64,000 nt of DNA from Camellia lanceoleosa (Eukaryota; Streptophyta; Magnoliopsida; Ericales; Theaceae), in contig CM045761.1 of NCBI GenBank assembly GCA_025200525.1, forward strand, positions 44,896,190 to 44,960,189, read 5' to 3'. Positions 21,936 through 33,125 of this stretch are shown in pieces. Both the position numbers and the translations under genes were made by a program. Positions within the stretch are counted from its first letter, which is position 1; each line of letters opens with the position of its first letter. Under the pieces are notes generated by a model, which saw only the letters and a list, made by a program, of their open reading frames with translations, was not told where the DNA came from and did no database searches.

Positions 21936-24900
21936 TTAGTCCTCTAAACTCGAGTTACCTTCATTCTGGAAGAAAACAGGATCCAGTGGGAACAAATCAG
22001 AATATCTTTTAGCCATGTCATCTTCCCTTTCCCAAGTGGCATACACGCCACCATGGTTTTGCCAGTCAACCTTCACTAACGGGATTTCCTTGTTCCTCAA
22101 TTTCTTGATCCGTCGGTTTACAATCTGTATAGGCCGCTCCTCGTAAGTGTAGTCATCACTCAACACTATCAGAGTAGGCTCAATCACATGGAAAGGATCC
22201 CGGAGATAATCTCTCAACATCGAAATGTGAAAGACGTTATGCATATGCTCCATTTCAAGAGGAAGTGCAACTTGATACGCCACCGAATTGATTTTCTCAA
22301 TAATCTCATACGGTCTGACATACCTCGGTGCTAACTTGCCTTTGACTCCAAAACGAATCTGGCCTTTCATTGGTGTCACTTTCACAAAAACGTGATCACT
22401 CACTTCATATTCTCTGTCTCGCCTTCTGACATCTGCATAACTTTTCTGTCTACTCTGTGCAGTTTTCAATCTCTGTTGTATCAGTTTCACTTTCTCAGTC
22501 GTTTCATAAACAATCTCTGGCCCAAGCAAAGGCCCATCTCCAACTTCTGCCCAGCAAATCGGAGATCTACATTTCCTGCCATACAATGCCTCGAAAGGCG
22601 CCATACCAATACTTGAATGATAACTGTTATTGTAGGCGAATTCAGCTAAGGGCAGGTGGCTTTCCCAGTTTCCCTGAAAATCAGGGATACATATTCTCAA
22701 TAAATCCTCCAGAGTTTGGATGGTTCTTTCTGACTGTCCATCTGTCTGAGGATGATAGGCATTACTCAGCCTCAATTCAGTACCCAATGCAATCTGTAGG
22801 CTCTGCCAAAACCTCGATGTAAACTTCGAATCCCTGTCAGAAACAATGGATACTGGCACTCCATGCAGTCTAACAATTTCATCAATATAAATAACAGCCA
22901 ACTTGTCGATATTATAAATTGTCTTGACAGGTAAGAAGTGAGCAGATTTGGTCAGTCTATCAACAATGACCCAAATTGAATCCATACCTTTATTGGAGCG
23001 AGGCAATCCAACGATGAAATCCATCGTGATATGCTCCCATTTCCACTCTGGTATTGGTAAGGGCTGCAATAAGCCTGCGGATCGTTGATGTTCAGCTTTA
23101 ACTTGTTGGCAATGAAGACATTTTGATACAAAATCCGCAATTTCTTTCTTCATTCCCGGCCACCAGAAATTCAATTTCAAATCTTGATACATTTTCGTAT
23201 TCCCCGGATGGATAGAAAATTTTGAGTTGTGGCCCTCTTGCAGAACTCTTCTTTTCAATTCAGAATCATTCGGTACACACAGTCTTTCTTGAAACTTCAG
23301 TACATCATTTTCAAATTTGAATCCCGGTCTCGGTTTAGATTCTCTTTCTTCGATGATCTTCCTCAAGAAGTCATCATGTTGCTGTTTCTCCTTAATCTCT
23401 TCAATCAAAGCCGGTTGAGCAGAAATAGCAGCTAAGGTTCCACCTTTTTCTTTCAAAACAATTTCAATTCCAGATTTTTCAAGGTCACCAAGCAACTCTC
23501 TCTGCCTGGTAAGCAAACAAGCTAGGTTCCCAATCGATTTCCGACTCAAAGCATCGGCAACGGTGTTGGCTTTTCCCTGATGATACAATATCTGTAGGTC
23601 ATAGTCTTTAATCAATTCTAGCCATCTCCGCTGTCTCATATTCAGTTCCTTCTGGGTGAAGAAATATTTCAAACTTTTGTGGTCAGTGTATACTTCACAT
23701 GTTGCCCCATACAGATAGTGACGCCAGATTTTCAATGCAAATACCACTGCAGCAAGTTCCAAATCATGGGTTGGGTATTTCTTTTCATGAGGCCTCAGTT
23801 GTCGGGAAGCATAGGCAATTACTCTCCCATTCTGCATTAAAACACATCCCAACCCCTTATGAGAAGCATCACTAAATACAGTATAACCATCCGTACCTGA
23901 AGGTAGGGTAAGAACCTATGCAGTCACAAGTCGAGTTTTCAACTCTTGGAATGCTGATTCCCTTTGGTCAGTCCAGTCAAATGATATCCCCTTCTGTGTC
24001 AGTTGAGTCAATGGTAAGGCAATTTTGGAGAAATCTTTGACAAATCTTCTGTAATATCCAGTCAATCCCAAAAAGCTTCGGACTTCTGTCACATTTGTTG
24101 GTCTAGGCCAGTTCACTACAGCTTCAATTTTCTGTGGATCAACTGAAATCCCATCTTTGCTAATAACATGTCCCAAAAACATAACATGGTCAAGCCAAAA
24201 TTCACATTTAGACAGTTTAGCATAAAGTTTCTATTCTCTTAAGGTCTGTAGGACAAGTCTCAGATGATGTTCATGTTCTTCTCTAGTCTTAGAATAAATC
24301 AGGATGTCATCAATGAATACAACAATAAAGTCATCAAGGTACGATTTAAAGATTCTATTCATGAGGTCCATAAATGCTGCTGGTACGTTGGTAACTCCAA
24401 AAGGCATAACTAAAAATTCGTAATGTCCATACCTTGTTCTAAAAGCAGTCTTATCAATGTCTTCGGGTTTAACCTTCAACTGATGATATCCGAATCTGAG
24501 GTCAATCTTAGAAAACACTTGAGCACCCTGTAACTGATCAAATAAGTCATCAATGCGAGGTAATGGGTATTAATTTTTCACAGTTACCTTGTTCAGTTCA
24601 CGATAATCAATACACAGCCTTAGTGAGCCGTCTTTCTTTTTCACAAACAAAACCGGTGCGCCCCACGGTGATGTACTAGGCCTGATGAACCTTTTGTCTA
24701 ACAGTTCTTGTAGTTGTACCTTCAATTCCTTCAGTTCAGTTGGAGCTATTCTGTAAGGAGCTTTAGATACTGGCTGTGTTCTTGGAATCACATCAACGGT
24801 GAATTCAATTTCCTTGTCAATCAAACCCCTTGGCAGATTCTCTGGAAAAACATCTGGGAACTCTCTGACTATGGGAATGCTATTCACATTAGCACTATCA

Positions 24901-26465
24901 TCAGTAGATGCAGTCAAAACAGAACACAGATATCCCTTACATCCCTTCCTAATCAATTTAACAGCTTTTACAGAAGAAATCAAATACGGAGGAGGTACTA
25001 CTCCTACCCCATTAAACACGAATTCAGGTAAACCAGGTGGACGGAAAACAACTTGTTTTGTCACACAGTCAATAGTAGCATGATATTTTTGCAACCAGTC
25101 CATCCCCAATATTACATCAAAATGATCAATGTTCACTGGCAGTAAATCAATAAACAGATGCATGTCCCCAACAATAATCTCACAAGCAGGATACATATAT
25201 GTACATGTCATGGATCCCCCAACAGGTGAGGATACAGCTAACAAATAGTTCATGGGTTCTAAGGGTCTATTCAATTTTCGCGAAAAAGCATGCGATACAT
25301 AAGAATGTGTAGACCCCGAATCAATCAGTACATATGCATTTTGAGCACAAATAGAAAGGATACCTGACACTACGGTCTCGGTATTTTGTACGTCTCCCAG
25401 TACTATGGTGAACACACGACCCTGCCTCATAGGCTCTTTCTCGGTAGCTCTGGGGTTCGATTTTGGTGCCACTGTTGATGCTGCGGCGCTGCCTGCAGCT
25501 TTACTATGGCTCGGAGCAGTGGAGGGGCAATCTTTCACCATGTGGCCCACCTTGCCACACCTGTAACAAGCACCAGAGATTTTATAACAAACTCCTTTAT
25601 GATTCTTACCACATTCGGAGCAGGGCAGTATGGAACCACTCCCTTGGCTGGGGCTAGTTGTCGACTCCGTATTCTGTTTCTGGTTCAATTGATTGTGCTT
25701 GCCTTTCTTGAATTTGGAATTCTGTCTTTTACCACGCCATTCAGACGCTGGTGTTTCAGATTGTTTCACAGCTTCGATGTTTGACTCGGCCATCAATGCT
25801 CGGTCAAGAACACCCACATAGGTTGGTAACTTTAAAACATTTATTCTGTCCAGTATTGCAACATTCAGGCCGCCTTCAAACCTTCTGGCCTTCTTGTAAT
25901 CGGTATCCACCATGTATGGTGCATATCTAGCAAGCCCAGTAAACTTTGTTTCATATTCGGCAACAGACATTGTGCCCTGTTTTAACTGTTCAAACTCAGT
26001 GACCTTCCTGTCTCTGACACACTGAGGAAAGTACTTTTCAAAGAAGGCTACTTTGAATTGTGCCCAAGTCATAGCAGTATTGTCATCACGAGTAAGCATC
26101 CACCACCTTCTTGCCTCTTCTTGCAAAGTGAAAGTGGCCAACAGTACCTTATGTGCCTCCGAGCACGGAAACACCTCAAACAGTTTTTCAGTCTCCAGAA
26201 CCCATGCTTCAGCCTTTAATGGTTCAAGGCCTCCCTGAAAGGATGACGGTTTCAGTTTGCTGAACTTCTGGGTGAGAGCAATTATATCCCCATCATTCAC
26301 ATTGTCATTCTGTTCCAGCTGTGCCGGAATAAGAGGAGGTGGGGGCTGTTGGTTCTGTTGTTGGTCCAGTCTAGCAATTATCAGTTCCATCATTCTTTCC
26401 ATTCTGGCCATTCTGGCCCCAGTTGATGAGGATTTAGATTCATTTGCAGTGTTTGCATTATCCAT
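21936..26465 (-). pseudogene. Tekay gag-pol polyprotein, unit 2 (three in-frame stops)
   Basis: One frame of about 1509 codons runs from the ATG at 26465. Gag has the [18 protein letters not shown] segment, then the CCHC knuckle [14 protein letters not shown] near residue 300. Protease DSGSTHSY lies near 380, RT starts near 600 with FIDDILIYS near 715, and RNase H is near 885-915. Integrase has a CLHCQQ zinc segment near 1112 and [11 protein letters not shown] near 1215, followed by a chromodomain-like C-terminus near 1455-1506. Stops interrupt it at 24570-24572 (Lys AAA to TAA; the RT there reads KNKYPLP in unit 1), at 24231-24233 (TAG, shared with unit 1) and at 23916-23918 (Ser TCG to TAG). 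No frameshifts were seen. The enzymes would copy the RNA and integrate it into chromatin, but this copy is inactive. Confidence 0.92.
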
Positions 26466-26694
26466 TTCACTATAAGCAGTTATAACAGTTTCAATCACAA
26501 GCAGTTACATACTTAAACAGTTTATCACATAAGCAGTCATGTGTTTAAACAGGTTAACACATCAACATATATTCAGTTACCACACACTTATCATGCCTAT
26601 GAATGCCCTAATCGCTTCTCTAGGACACCCTATAGCTCATTTGGACACGTGTGTGCGGTATAACTCGTGGTTAATTATCGCTCTGATACCACTC
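26466..26694 (-). other. Tekay 5' leader of unit 2
   Basis: Untranslated leader between the 5' LTR (C) and the gag start, present only in this unit; unit 1 lost it at the duplication junction. Confidence 0.75.
26680..26691 (-). other. Tekay primer binding site (initiator Met tRNA)
   Basis: On the minus strand TGGTATCAGAGC begins three bases after the CA end of LTR C. It is an exact match to the site complementary to the initiator Met tRNA 3' end. Confidence 0.88.
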
Positions 26695-29170
26695 TGTCAC
26701 GACCCAAATCCGCCCCTATGGGTTTAGTACCGTAACCGGCCAGTAATCCGAGATTACCGAAGGCCTACTGAATAGTAATACAGTAAAACAGAGTACAGGG
26801 GCATGGCGGAAGCCAATACAGTAAATAAACTATGTCCAATGAGCTGTGACAGTCTGTATGCCAAAAGATTTTTTATACATATATATATTCACAATGCAGA
26901 ACAGTACATGCATCATTTACAACATACCGTGTAGGGACTTAACCCCTATTAGACAGTACAGTAACGGTCTATACAACATTACAAAAACAGTCCAAGACAG
27001 ACGGGGAAATAAAAACACCCCTAAGCCAAAGCTTGGCAGGCTCGGAACCTCGCAGTGAGACACGGTGGTTGGCTTGACAAAATTGGAGTTTACACCCGAC
27101 GCTCCTAGCTGCGGTCTGGTGCCTGTACACCTACATATATATATGAGCAGTGAGCTAAAGCCCAGTAAATAACACAATGCGTAAAGAGGTTTAGAATGAA
27201 TGTCCTTACAATAATGAAAACAGTTCATTTAAACAGTATTCCAGCCTTTCAGCCAATCAGTCATATGTGGTACATCTATTAGCATAACAGTACAGTAAGC
27301 AGTAGGTCTTAAAGACCGAACAGTAATGATGGCCATCAGTTAGTAAACAGTAGTGGTTCCACGAGGGAACCGATAGAGATCTCTGTAACAGTAACAGTAA
27401 ACAGTAGGTGTTAAGGATGCCACAGTACAGTTTAGAAGTTAAGACATACATTCATTCAATAAACAGTAAACAATTCAGAAAACAGTACAATTCAGTATTC
27501 AGAAGATAATCATTTTGAACATATCTTTACACAATTGTTACTCACAAAGTTCTGGGTTACAGTAGGCTAGAGCGTCCTCCTGGAATGCCAACCCTATACA
27601 GTTAACAGATTGAACACACTCTAAGTTTCAAAGTTGGGAAAGATAATAACTTAATCCCTAAATTTGCCTTGGTGTGTTTTACATCTATATCCTTTTAAAG
27701 ATGCCTTAAATATGCCCTAGGAATGCCTAGGATGGAAAGAGGATGCAAAGATGCACTTTTGAACCCTTAACAAAATTTGCTAAAAACAGGGGTCTCGCTC
27801 GAGCGAGGATTCCTTCGCTCGAACGGACATGCAGACAAAGGTGCTTCGCTCGAGCGTGAACTCCGTCGCTCGAGCGGACTGTGTGCTATAGTAAAAATGC
27901 TGGATGCTCAGATTTTACGCCCGATGCTCGCTCGATGCTCGCTCGAGCGTAAGACACAGCTCTTCGCTCAAGCGTAAGTACCTTCGCTCGAGCGTACGCC
28001 TGCGCACACCAAAATGCTGAGAGCTTGAAATTTACGCTCGAGCCACCATTCTATCGCTCGAGCGTAGCTCGGAAGAAACGGTGGTCGCTCAAGCGTAGAA
28101 TCCTTCGCTCGAGCGTAGAAGCCAAATTCTGGAATTTCCAGATTTGCCTCCCAAGCTCAAACCAAGCATTCTTAAGCTCAAAACTCGACCTCTTGGGCCC
28201 AAATTCTGGAAAACATAAGTAAATTCATAGGATAACAAGTTTCAAAGCTCAATTTGTGCATTTAAAGCCCAAGGGTGAATCAATTAAAACCAATTTTCAA
28301 ACCCATTTCTCATGAACTTGCATGAACATGCTACAAGGTGACATGCATGAGATTAAATCAAATCAAAGCTTCCAAAACATGCTCTATGGAGCTCATTCTT
28401 TCCAAAACAAGTTGAAAACATGGACCATTGCAAATTCATGAACATGCATGTAACCTTTAGCCATGAAATCTACTCAAAATTCAACATTTCAACAATGCAT
28501 GCATGAATTAAGCTGTAATTCAACATTACAAGCCATAGATTGGCTCTAGACTTCTACTTAGCTCTAAACCATGCAAGAACTAAACTCAAAACATATATAA
28601 GAGGGCAATGAACCTACCTCAAGTCTTGTATTCAAGGTCTAGGAGCTCAATTTTGAAATACTCTCTCCAATTCCTTCAATTCCCAACCCAACTCTTATGA
28701 ACTCAAGATGATACACTCACTCATCACACTCTCTCCCTCTTGGACAGCAAAAACAAGGGAAATGTGGCTGATCAAATGTTTTAAAATGAAAGGCTAAGGC
28801 TCAAATATGTTTGGTGTAATGGCCCACTAAGGGCTAGTTTGGTAATTAAGGCCAACTTTGCATTTTATCAATATTTAATCTAACTTAATCATACCAAATC
28901 ACATTTTAATTAAATATACTATAAAATCACATAAATTCTACTGATCATGGAACATCAATTAATTTTGGATTCGGCCGCCGATAAAGCCTTCAGTTAACAG
29001 TTTAAACATAGAAATTGAACAGATAATCATATAGTCAAACAGATAGAAATGCAAATTAACATATATATATTCAATCAATTCAGTTCCAACAAGAATTCAA
29101 GATTTTATCCAAATTTCAATTACTACCATAATCGATTCAATAACCAGAATCAGTGGTGAGGGTTATTACA
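26695..29170 (-). repeat. Tekay LTR C, true 5' LTR (2476 bp)
   Basis: Begins TGTCACGACCC, ends TTATTACA, is preceded by the primer binding site and followed by gctat. It is the only LTR adjoining a primer binding site, hence the functional 5' LTR of the original insertion. Confidence 0.88.
27791..28120. repeat. CGCTCGAGCG palindrome cluster in LTR C
   Basis: The fullest set of this motif: about eleven exact or one-mismatch units of cgctcgagcg within 330 bases, including one extra unit (agaatccttcgctcgagcgt) absent from LTR B. Confidence 0.8.
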
Positions 29171-29175
29171 GCTAT
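29171..29175. other. Target site duplication of Tekay element, right (gctat)
   Basis: gctat directly after the last LTR, identical to 12228-12232. Confidence 0.88.
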
Positions 29176-29185
29176 ACCCCTTTAT

Positions 29186-29755
29186 TAATGTGACATGTAT
29201 GATGTGATACTCCAATGTGACAGGTATTAATGTGACACTCCAACAATGTGACATTCTAAAAAAATTAAAAATATCTTTAGCGTACTTTTCTTAAATGTAA
29301 CAACATGACGGGTATAATGTGACACTTTTTACTTTAAAAAAAATAAAAACTCTTTACTGCACTTTTCCCTAATGTAACAACGTGACGGATATGATATGAC
29401 ACTTCAAAAAAAAAAAACATTTTTAATGTATTTTTTCTAATGTGACAACATGGCAAATATGATGTGACATTTCAAAAAAAAATAAAAATTCTTTAGTGTA
29501 CTTTTCTCAAAGATGACAACGTGGCGGCTATAATATGACACTCTAAAAAAAATTAAAAACTCTTTAATATACTTTTTCCAAACGTGACATGTGATACTCC
29601 AATGTGGCAGGTATGATGTGACACTTTTAAAAAAATAAAAATTCCTTAGTGTAATTTTTTCAAATGTGACACGTGACGGATATGATGTGACACTAAAAAA
29701 TTATTTAATATACTTTGTCTAAATATGACACTTAAATGTGACAAGCAAATGAGTC
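29186..29755. repeat. Degenerate tandem array, about 70-bp period
   Basis: About eight units, each with one or two tgtgacaacgtgacgg-like segments, then an A-run, then a segment like actctttagtgtacttttc. Length and sequence drift between units (58-108 bp). It starts ten bases beyond the Tekay insertion. No coding potential. Confidence 0.75.
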
Positions 29756-29989
29756 ATTACATATCCAAAATGACTAAATGGATTACAAAAAAAAAAAAAA
29801 AAAAATGAGACTATATGAATTATAAATCCAAAATATGAGACTTATTGGTCAATCTCTCAAATTTAAAATCAATTTTAAAAAATTAAACCAAACAGCATAA
29901 ATATTATTACGGAAACAAATTATTGTTATTTTTTGGCATAAAAAAAATCTATAAAAATTTCAAAGCAATGTTGACTGTTGAAAAGTTTT
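29756..29989. other. AT-rich spacer
   Basis: A-runs and low-complexity sequence; no feature recognised. Confidence 0.5.
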
Positions 29990-30096
29990 GATAACATCCA
30001 TCAGGCATGTTGCAAAGCCTAGAGAAGTAAGTACACGTGGCACAGGCGAATTGGTGGGATGATAGAGGTGATGATGATACAAAAATGTTTCAGAGC

Positions 30097-30126
30097 CCAC
30101 TGGGGGACCGCCAGAACCCCCAGTGG
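30097..30126. repeat. Perfect 10-bp hairpin
   Basis: ccactggggg (30097-30106) pairs exactly with cccccagtgg (30117-30126) across a 10-base loop. Confidence 0.8.
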
Positions 30127-30207
30127 TCACCTGTGGGCTTTGATTAGCCAGGAATTTTTTTTTTTTTTTTTCTTCCAATCACTAATCCCACGTGTGTGGG
30201 GGTGGTG

Positions 30208-30210
<3 letters not shown>

Positions 30211-30241
<31 letters not shown>
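30211..30241 (+). repeat. (GTGAGG)n microsatellite with G-quadruplex potential
   Basis: Five consecutive gagggt-type hexamers give five GGG runs spaced by three bases on the plus strand, which meets the usual G-quadruplex rule. Confidence 0.8.
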
Positions 30242-30374
30242 AAAAGTGGGGGTCTCAATCACGGTTCAATGATGATATTATTGGTGACACGATTAGGACA
30301 ACCGGTTTCTTCAGAGTGATCAAGTGATTATCCAAAGATGGCGTGGAAAGCGCGGGATTGGGGTTAGCCCCAAA

Positions 30375-30621
30375 GGCTTTGTTTGGGAAGTGGGTTTGCT
30401 TTTTAGTTTTTGACTATTTTAACTATTTTAACCTGGGCTAAAAAGTTTAGTTTGAAAAGGATTTTTTGACTTTTTTAACTTCTTTTTTTTTTTTGTGAGA
30501 GAAGAATTTAATGATTATAGATTGATGTAATATTTTATTTTTTGTGGTTAAAATAGTCTATTTTGTCTTTTGTTGCTAAAATAGCCAAAAAAATCTAGAA
30601 ACCAACTTGCCAAACGGAGGC
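30375..30621 (+). mobile_element. MITE-like element, copy 2
   Basis: Same family as 3629-3851: left end ggctttgtttggg, right end gccaaacggaggc, and the same internal order (ctttttgact, tgtgagagaagaa, aatgattat, ttttgtcttttg, gctaaaatagcc). It is 247 bp, slightly longer because of T-runs. Confidence 0.65.
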
Positions 30622-31731
30622 AAAGTTTACCACATTTGGAATTTTACCAAAAGGTGTCTAGGTAGGTGGATTACCCTAAATTCCAAAAGGTGTTAAGGTA
30701 GGTGGATTACCCTAAGTGGAATGTCCTAAATTTGTCACTAACAAAAAGCACATATTACTATAACTTTCGTAATGATGTTTTATTTCTACTTCATAAATTA
30801 TACTTCTTCCATCTTAAAATAATAGTCTTTTTTAAAAAATTTAACTTTTTTTTATAGTACAATTATACATTTTAAAAAAAGTTGATTTTTCAAAATTCAA
30901 CTGTGATATGCAGCTCGAAATTTCAGGGCACTAATGCCCCGAAATTCTAATTCAGGTAAAAAAAAAAAGTTACCAAAACAGGAAATTAGTGCCATTAGTG
31001 CCAGGCATTTTAGTGCCACAAAACATTTTCCTTCAAAATTACTCTTTGATAGTGCATTTTTTTGAAAATATCAATGTCATAATTATACTTTTTATATTGT
31101 TGATGAATTTAAAAGAAGGGCAAATTAGGAAATTTATTTTATTTTTATACTTGATTTATGAAGAGTGATTAATATTTTGTGACAATAAAAAATGAAATAA
31201 GGGACTAATATTTTGGGACGAAGGAGTAATAGAAGTTAGGTTAAACAAAAGTTATTCAAAACAAAATGATATATTTTCAAAATAAATAAAAATTTATGAA
31301 TAGTTTTATAAGATGCATCAAATAATACTTAAATGCCTTTACTAAATTATTAATCATTTTACTAACTTTATTTTTTTTATTCAAAAAATGAATATATAGA
31401 AAGTCGCTCCACATATCGGCCAATGAGTATGGTCCTTTATTACCCACAACGTATCTGTGGGGAATCATACCACACCTACATCAGAACCGAAACTAAGGCT
31501 CCATACGTGCTCTGGGTGCTAAGAAGTACGTTTAATCACTACAAGGGACTACGAAGACTCAAATCTAAGTTTTGAATGAGAAATTCAAAAGTCTTATTAC
31601 TGAAACATCCCCTGTTGATATTTTACTAACTATATGGTTGTGACCTACACATAGATGTTAATTCCACACTCATGCATGTAATTGGTAGAAAAGTAGATGT
31701 CTAGTGAAGATCCTTGTCATTTTCACAATAG
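30622..31731. other. AT-rich spacer
   Basis: No gene. It includes a near-perfect stem (gaaatttcagggc, 30917-30929, with gccccgaaattc, 30936-30947) followed by three ttagtgcca repeats up to 31020. The frame at 31277-31468 has no recognisable domain. Confidence 0.5.
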
Positions 31732-31755
31732 TAATATATATATATATATATATAT
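31732..31755. repeat. (TA)n tract, left
   Basis: Run of about eleven TA units directly preceding the element at 31756. Confidence 0.85.
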
Positions 31756-32769
31756 CGGGGGTAAGTAGCGGATATATCGTTTCGTCCAAATCGAACCGAT
31801 CCACCGCATTTTGGACGAATGCGTAATGACAAACGGACGGTTACAGATTGATTTTTTCCAATTGACCTAGTTTTGGAAGAATAGCGGATTTGAAGTTCCT
31901 TTGGCTGCAATCGAACCACCAAACCGCGAGCACTCTTAATAATTTGTAAGACTTTGTATTTTCAATTTGTTTAGATATTCTATTTGAAAAAGAGTTTTCA
32001 ACTTGAATATATTTTTTGAATTGAAAAAAATAAATGTATTATTTATCTATATCTTTTGGTTTTTTAGTAATTTGAAAGATTTTGTGTTTTCAATTTGTTT
32101 AGATATTCTATTTATGTTTTCAATTGAAAAAGAGTTTAAATATTCTGTTGAAAAAAAGTTTTTAACTTGAATATATTTTTTGAATTGAGAAAAAATAAAT
32201 GTATTATTTATCTATATTTTTTGATTTTTTAAATCTAACTCTAAAAATAATAAATAAAAAGGATGATATATGCTGGCTGATTTTTGTTTTCAAAAACAGA
32301 TATAGATGTAACAATACAGAGCCATGCAATCTCTACTACTGCTTTGTTCATGGTTTTGGTAGTTTGAATTGTTTTTATATTTTAAAAACCACAGATTGCA
32401 ATAATTTATGTGGATGAGGCATGTTGTGATTGTAATATGTAGATGAAATATGCAGTGATTGTAATATTTTAAAGTTTCAAACTTTCTTTCTTTAGATGAG
32501 GCGTGGAGTGATTATAATACTTTTTAAAATCATTGACTGTAATACTTTTTTTTTTTTTTAAGGAAGTTTACAAGTTTAATTATGTTGACAATTTATAAAA
32601 TTTTAAACCGCCACACCGATTCGCATCCATCCACCAATTCGCCAATTCGTTCAATCCACATCCATCGAATTGGCGGATGGATGCGGATTGATTTTCTCCA
32701 ATTCGCCAATTTGGTGAACGGATGGCAGATTAAAACTTCCGTGGCCGTAACCAACCTACGCCCACCCCT
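31756..32769. mobile_element. Non-autonomous element in a (TA)n microsatellite
   Basis: A 1.0-kb segment bounded on both sides by (TA)n runs. The ends are related inverted sequences: left gggggtaagtagcgg, right acctacgcccacccc (complement ggggtgggcgtaggt). Near the right end is a strong foldback: gcatccatccaccaattcg (about 32622) opposes cgaattggcggatggatgc (about 32667). There is no coding capacity. Insertion into TA repeats recalls the Micron-type MITEs of grasses, but the family is not identified. Confidence 0.45.
31938..32232. repeat. Internal direct duplication
   Basis: Two adjacent copies (31938-32067 and 32068-32232) of an AT-rich segment containing ttttcaatttgtttagatat and, later, tgaatatattttttgaattg. 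The second copy has a small extra insertion. Confidence 0.7.
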
Positions 32770-32789
32770 AATATATATATATATATATA
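32770..32789. repeat. (TA)n tract, right
   Basis: aatatatatatatatatata directly following the element end at 32769. Confidence 0.85.
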
Positions 32790-33125
32790 ATAAAAAAATA
32801 AATAAGATTGTTAAACCGTGGTCTTTAAATGTCAAGAAGTATAATGTTTTCAAGTTATCATAACACTTGTTTTAAAGGCACACATTAATAACACTAAAAC
32901 AATTAATAAATAGATTTTTTTTTAAATGATATAACTGCAATATTAAATTATTATTTTTTGTTATAAAAAAAAAAGTACCTAGTTAAATGACATTTAATTA
33001 TAAAAATGTCATAACCAAATCATTTTGATGGCAAATTTTATAGACAAGTTTTTTATGAATAGTATTTTTCAAAAATATATTACTCTCTTATTCGACCGAA
33101 TTGTAAACTTGGGTTTTTCTCTTTC
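32790..33125. other. AT-rich spacer
   Basis: No feature recognised. Confidence 0.5.

Larger units (their letters stand above)
12233..29170 (-). mobile_element. Ty3/gypsy Tekay-type chromovirus with internal tandem duplication
   Basis: A 16.9-kb block with three LTRs and two gag-pol regions, all on the minus strand. The outer ends share the 5-bp duplication gctat. The middle LTR is preceded by a copy of the left genomic flank, so this is one insertion enlarged by tandem duplication of roughly 7.2 kb and not two insertions or a simple LTR-LTR recombination product. RT, integrase and a chromodomain-like tail, together with 2.4-kb LTRs, fit the Tekay (Del) lineage. Confidence 0.88.
29990..30360. 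promoter_or_regulatory. GC-rich island with G-box-type elements
   Basis: A sharply GC-richer block in AT-rich DNA. It holds acacgtggc (30033-30041, the ABRE/G-box type) and ccacgtgtg (30188-30196), plus the hairpin and G-run listed separately. A minus-strand frame of 72 codons (29960-30178) has no recognisable domain. It may be a fragment of a promoter or of an unrecognised element; there is no gene next to it. Confidence 0.3.

Noticed and set aside
27791..28120. CRISPR-like appearance of repeated palindromes with spacers
   Set aside because: The repeats are only 10 bases, spacing is irregular, the context is a plant LTR, and there are no cas genes.
19454..29170. Interpretation of LTR B to LTR C as a second independent insertion
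   Set aside because: An independent insertion would not be preceded by a copy of the first insertion's 210-base flank and the same gctat; tandem duplication explains all junctions.
29960..30178. Minus-strand frame of 72 codons in the GC-rich island
   Set aside because: It starts with a poly-Lys run from a T-tract and crosses the hairpin; no domain or conserved pattern is visible.
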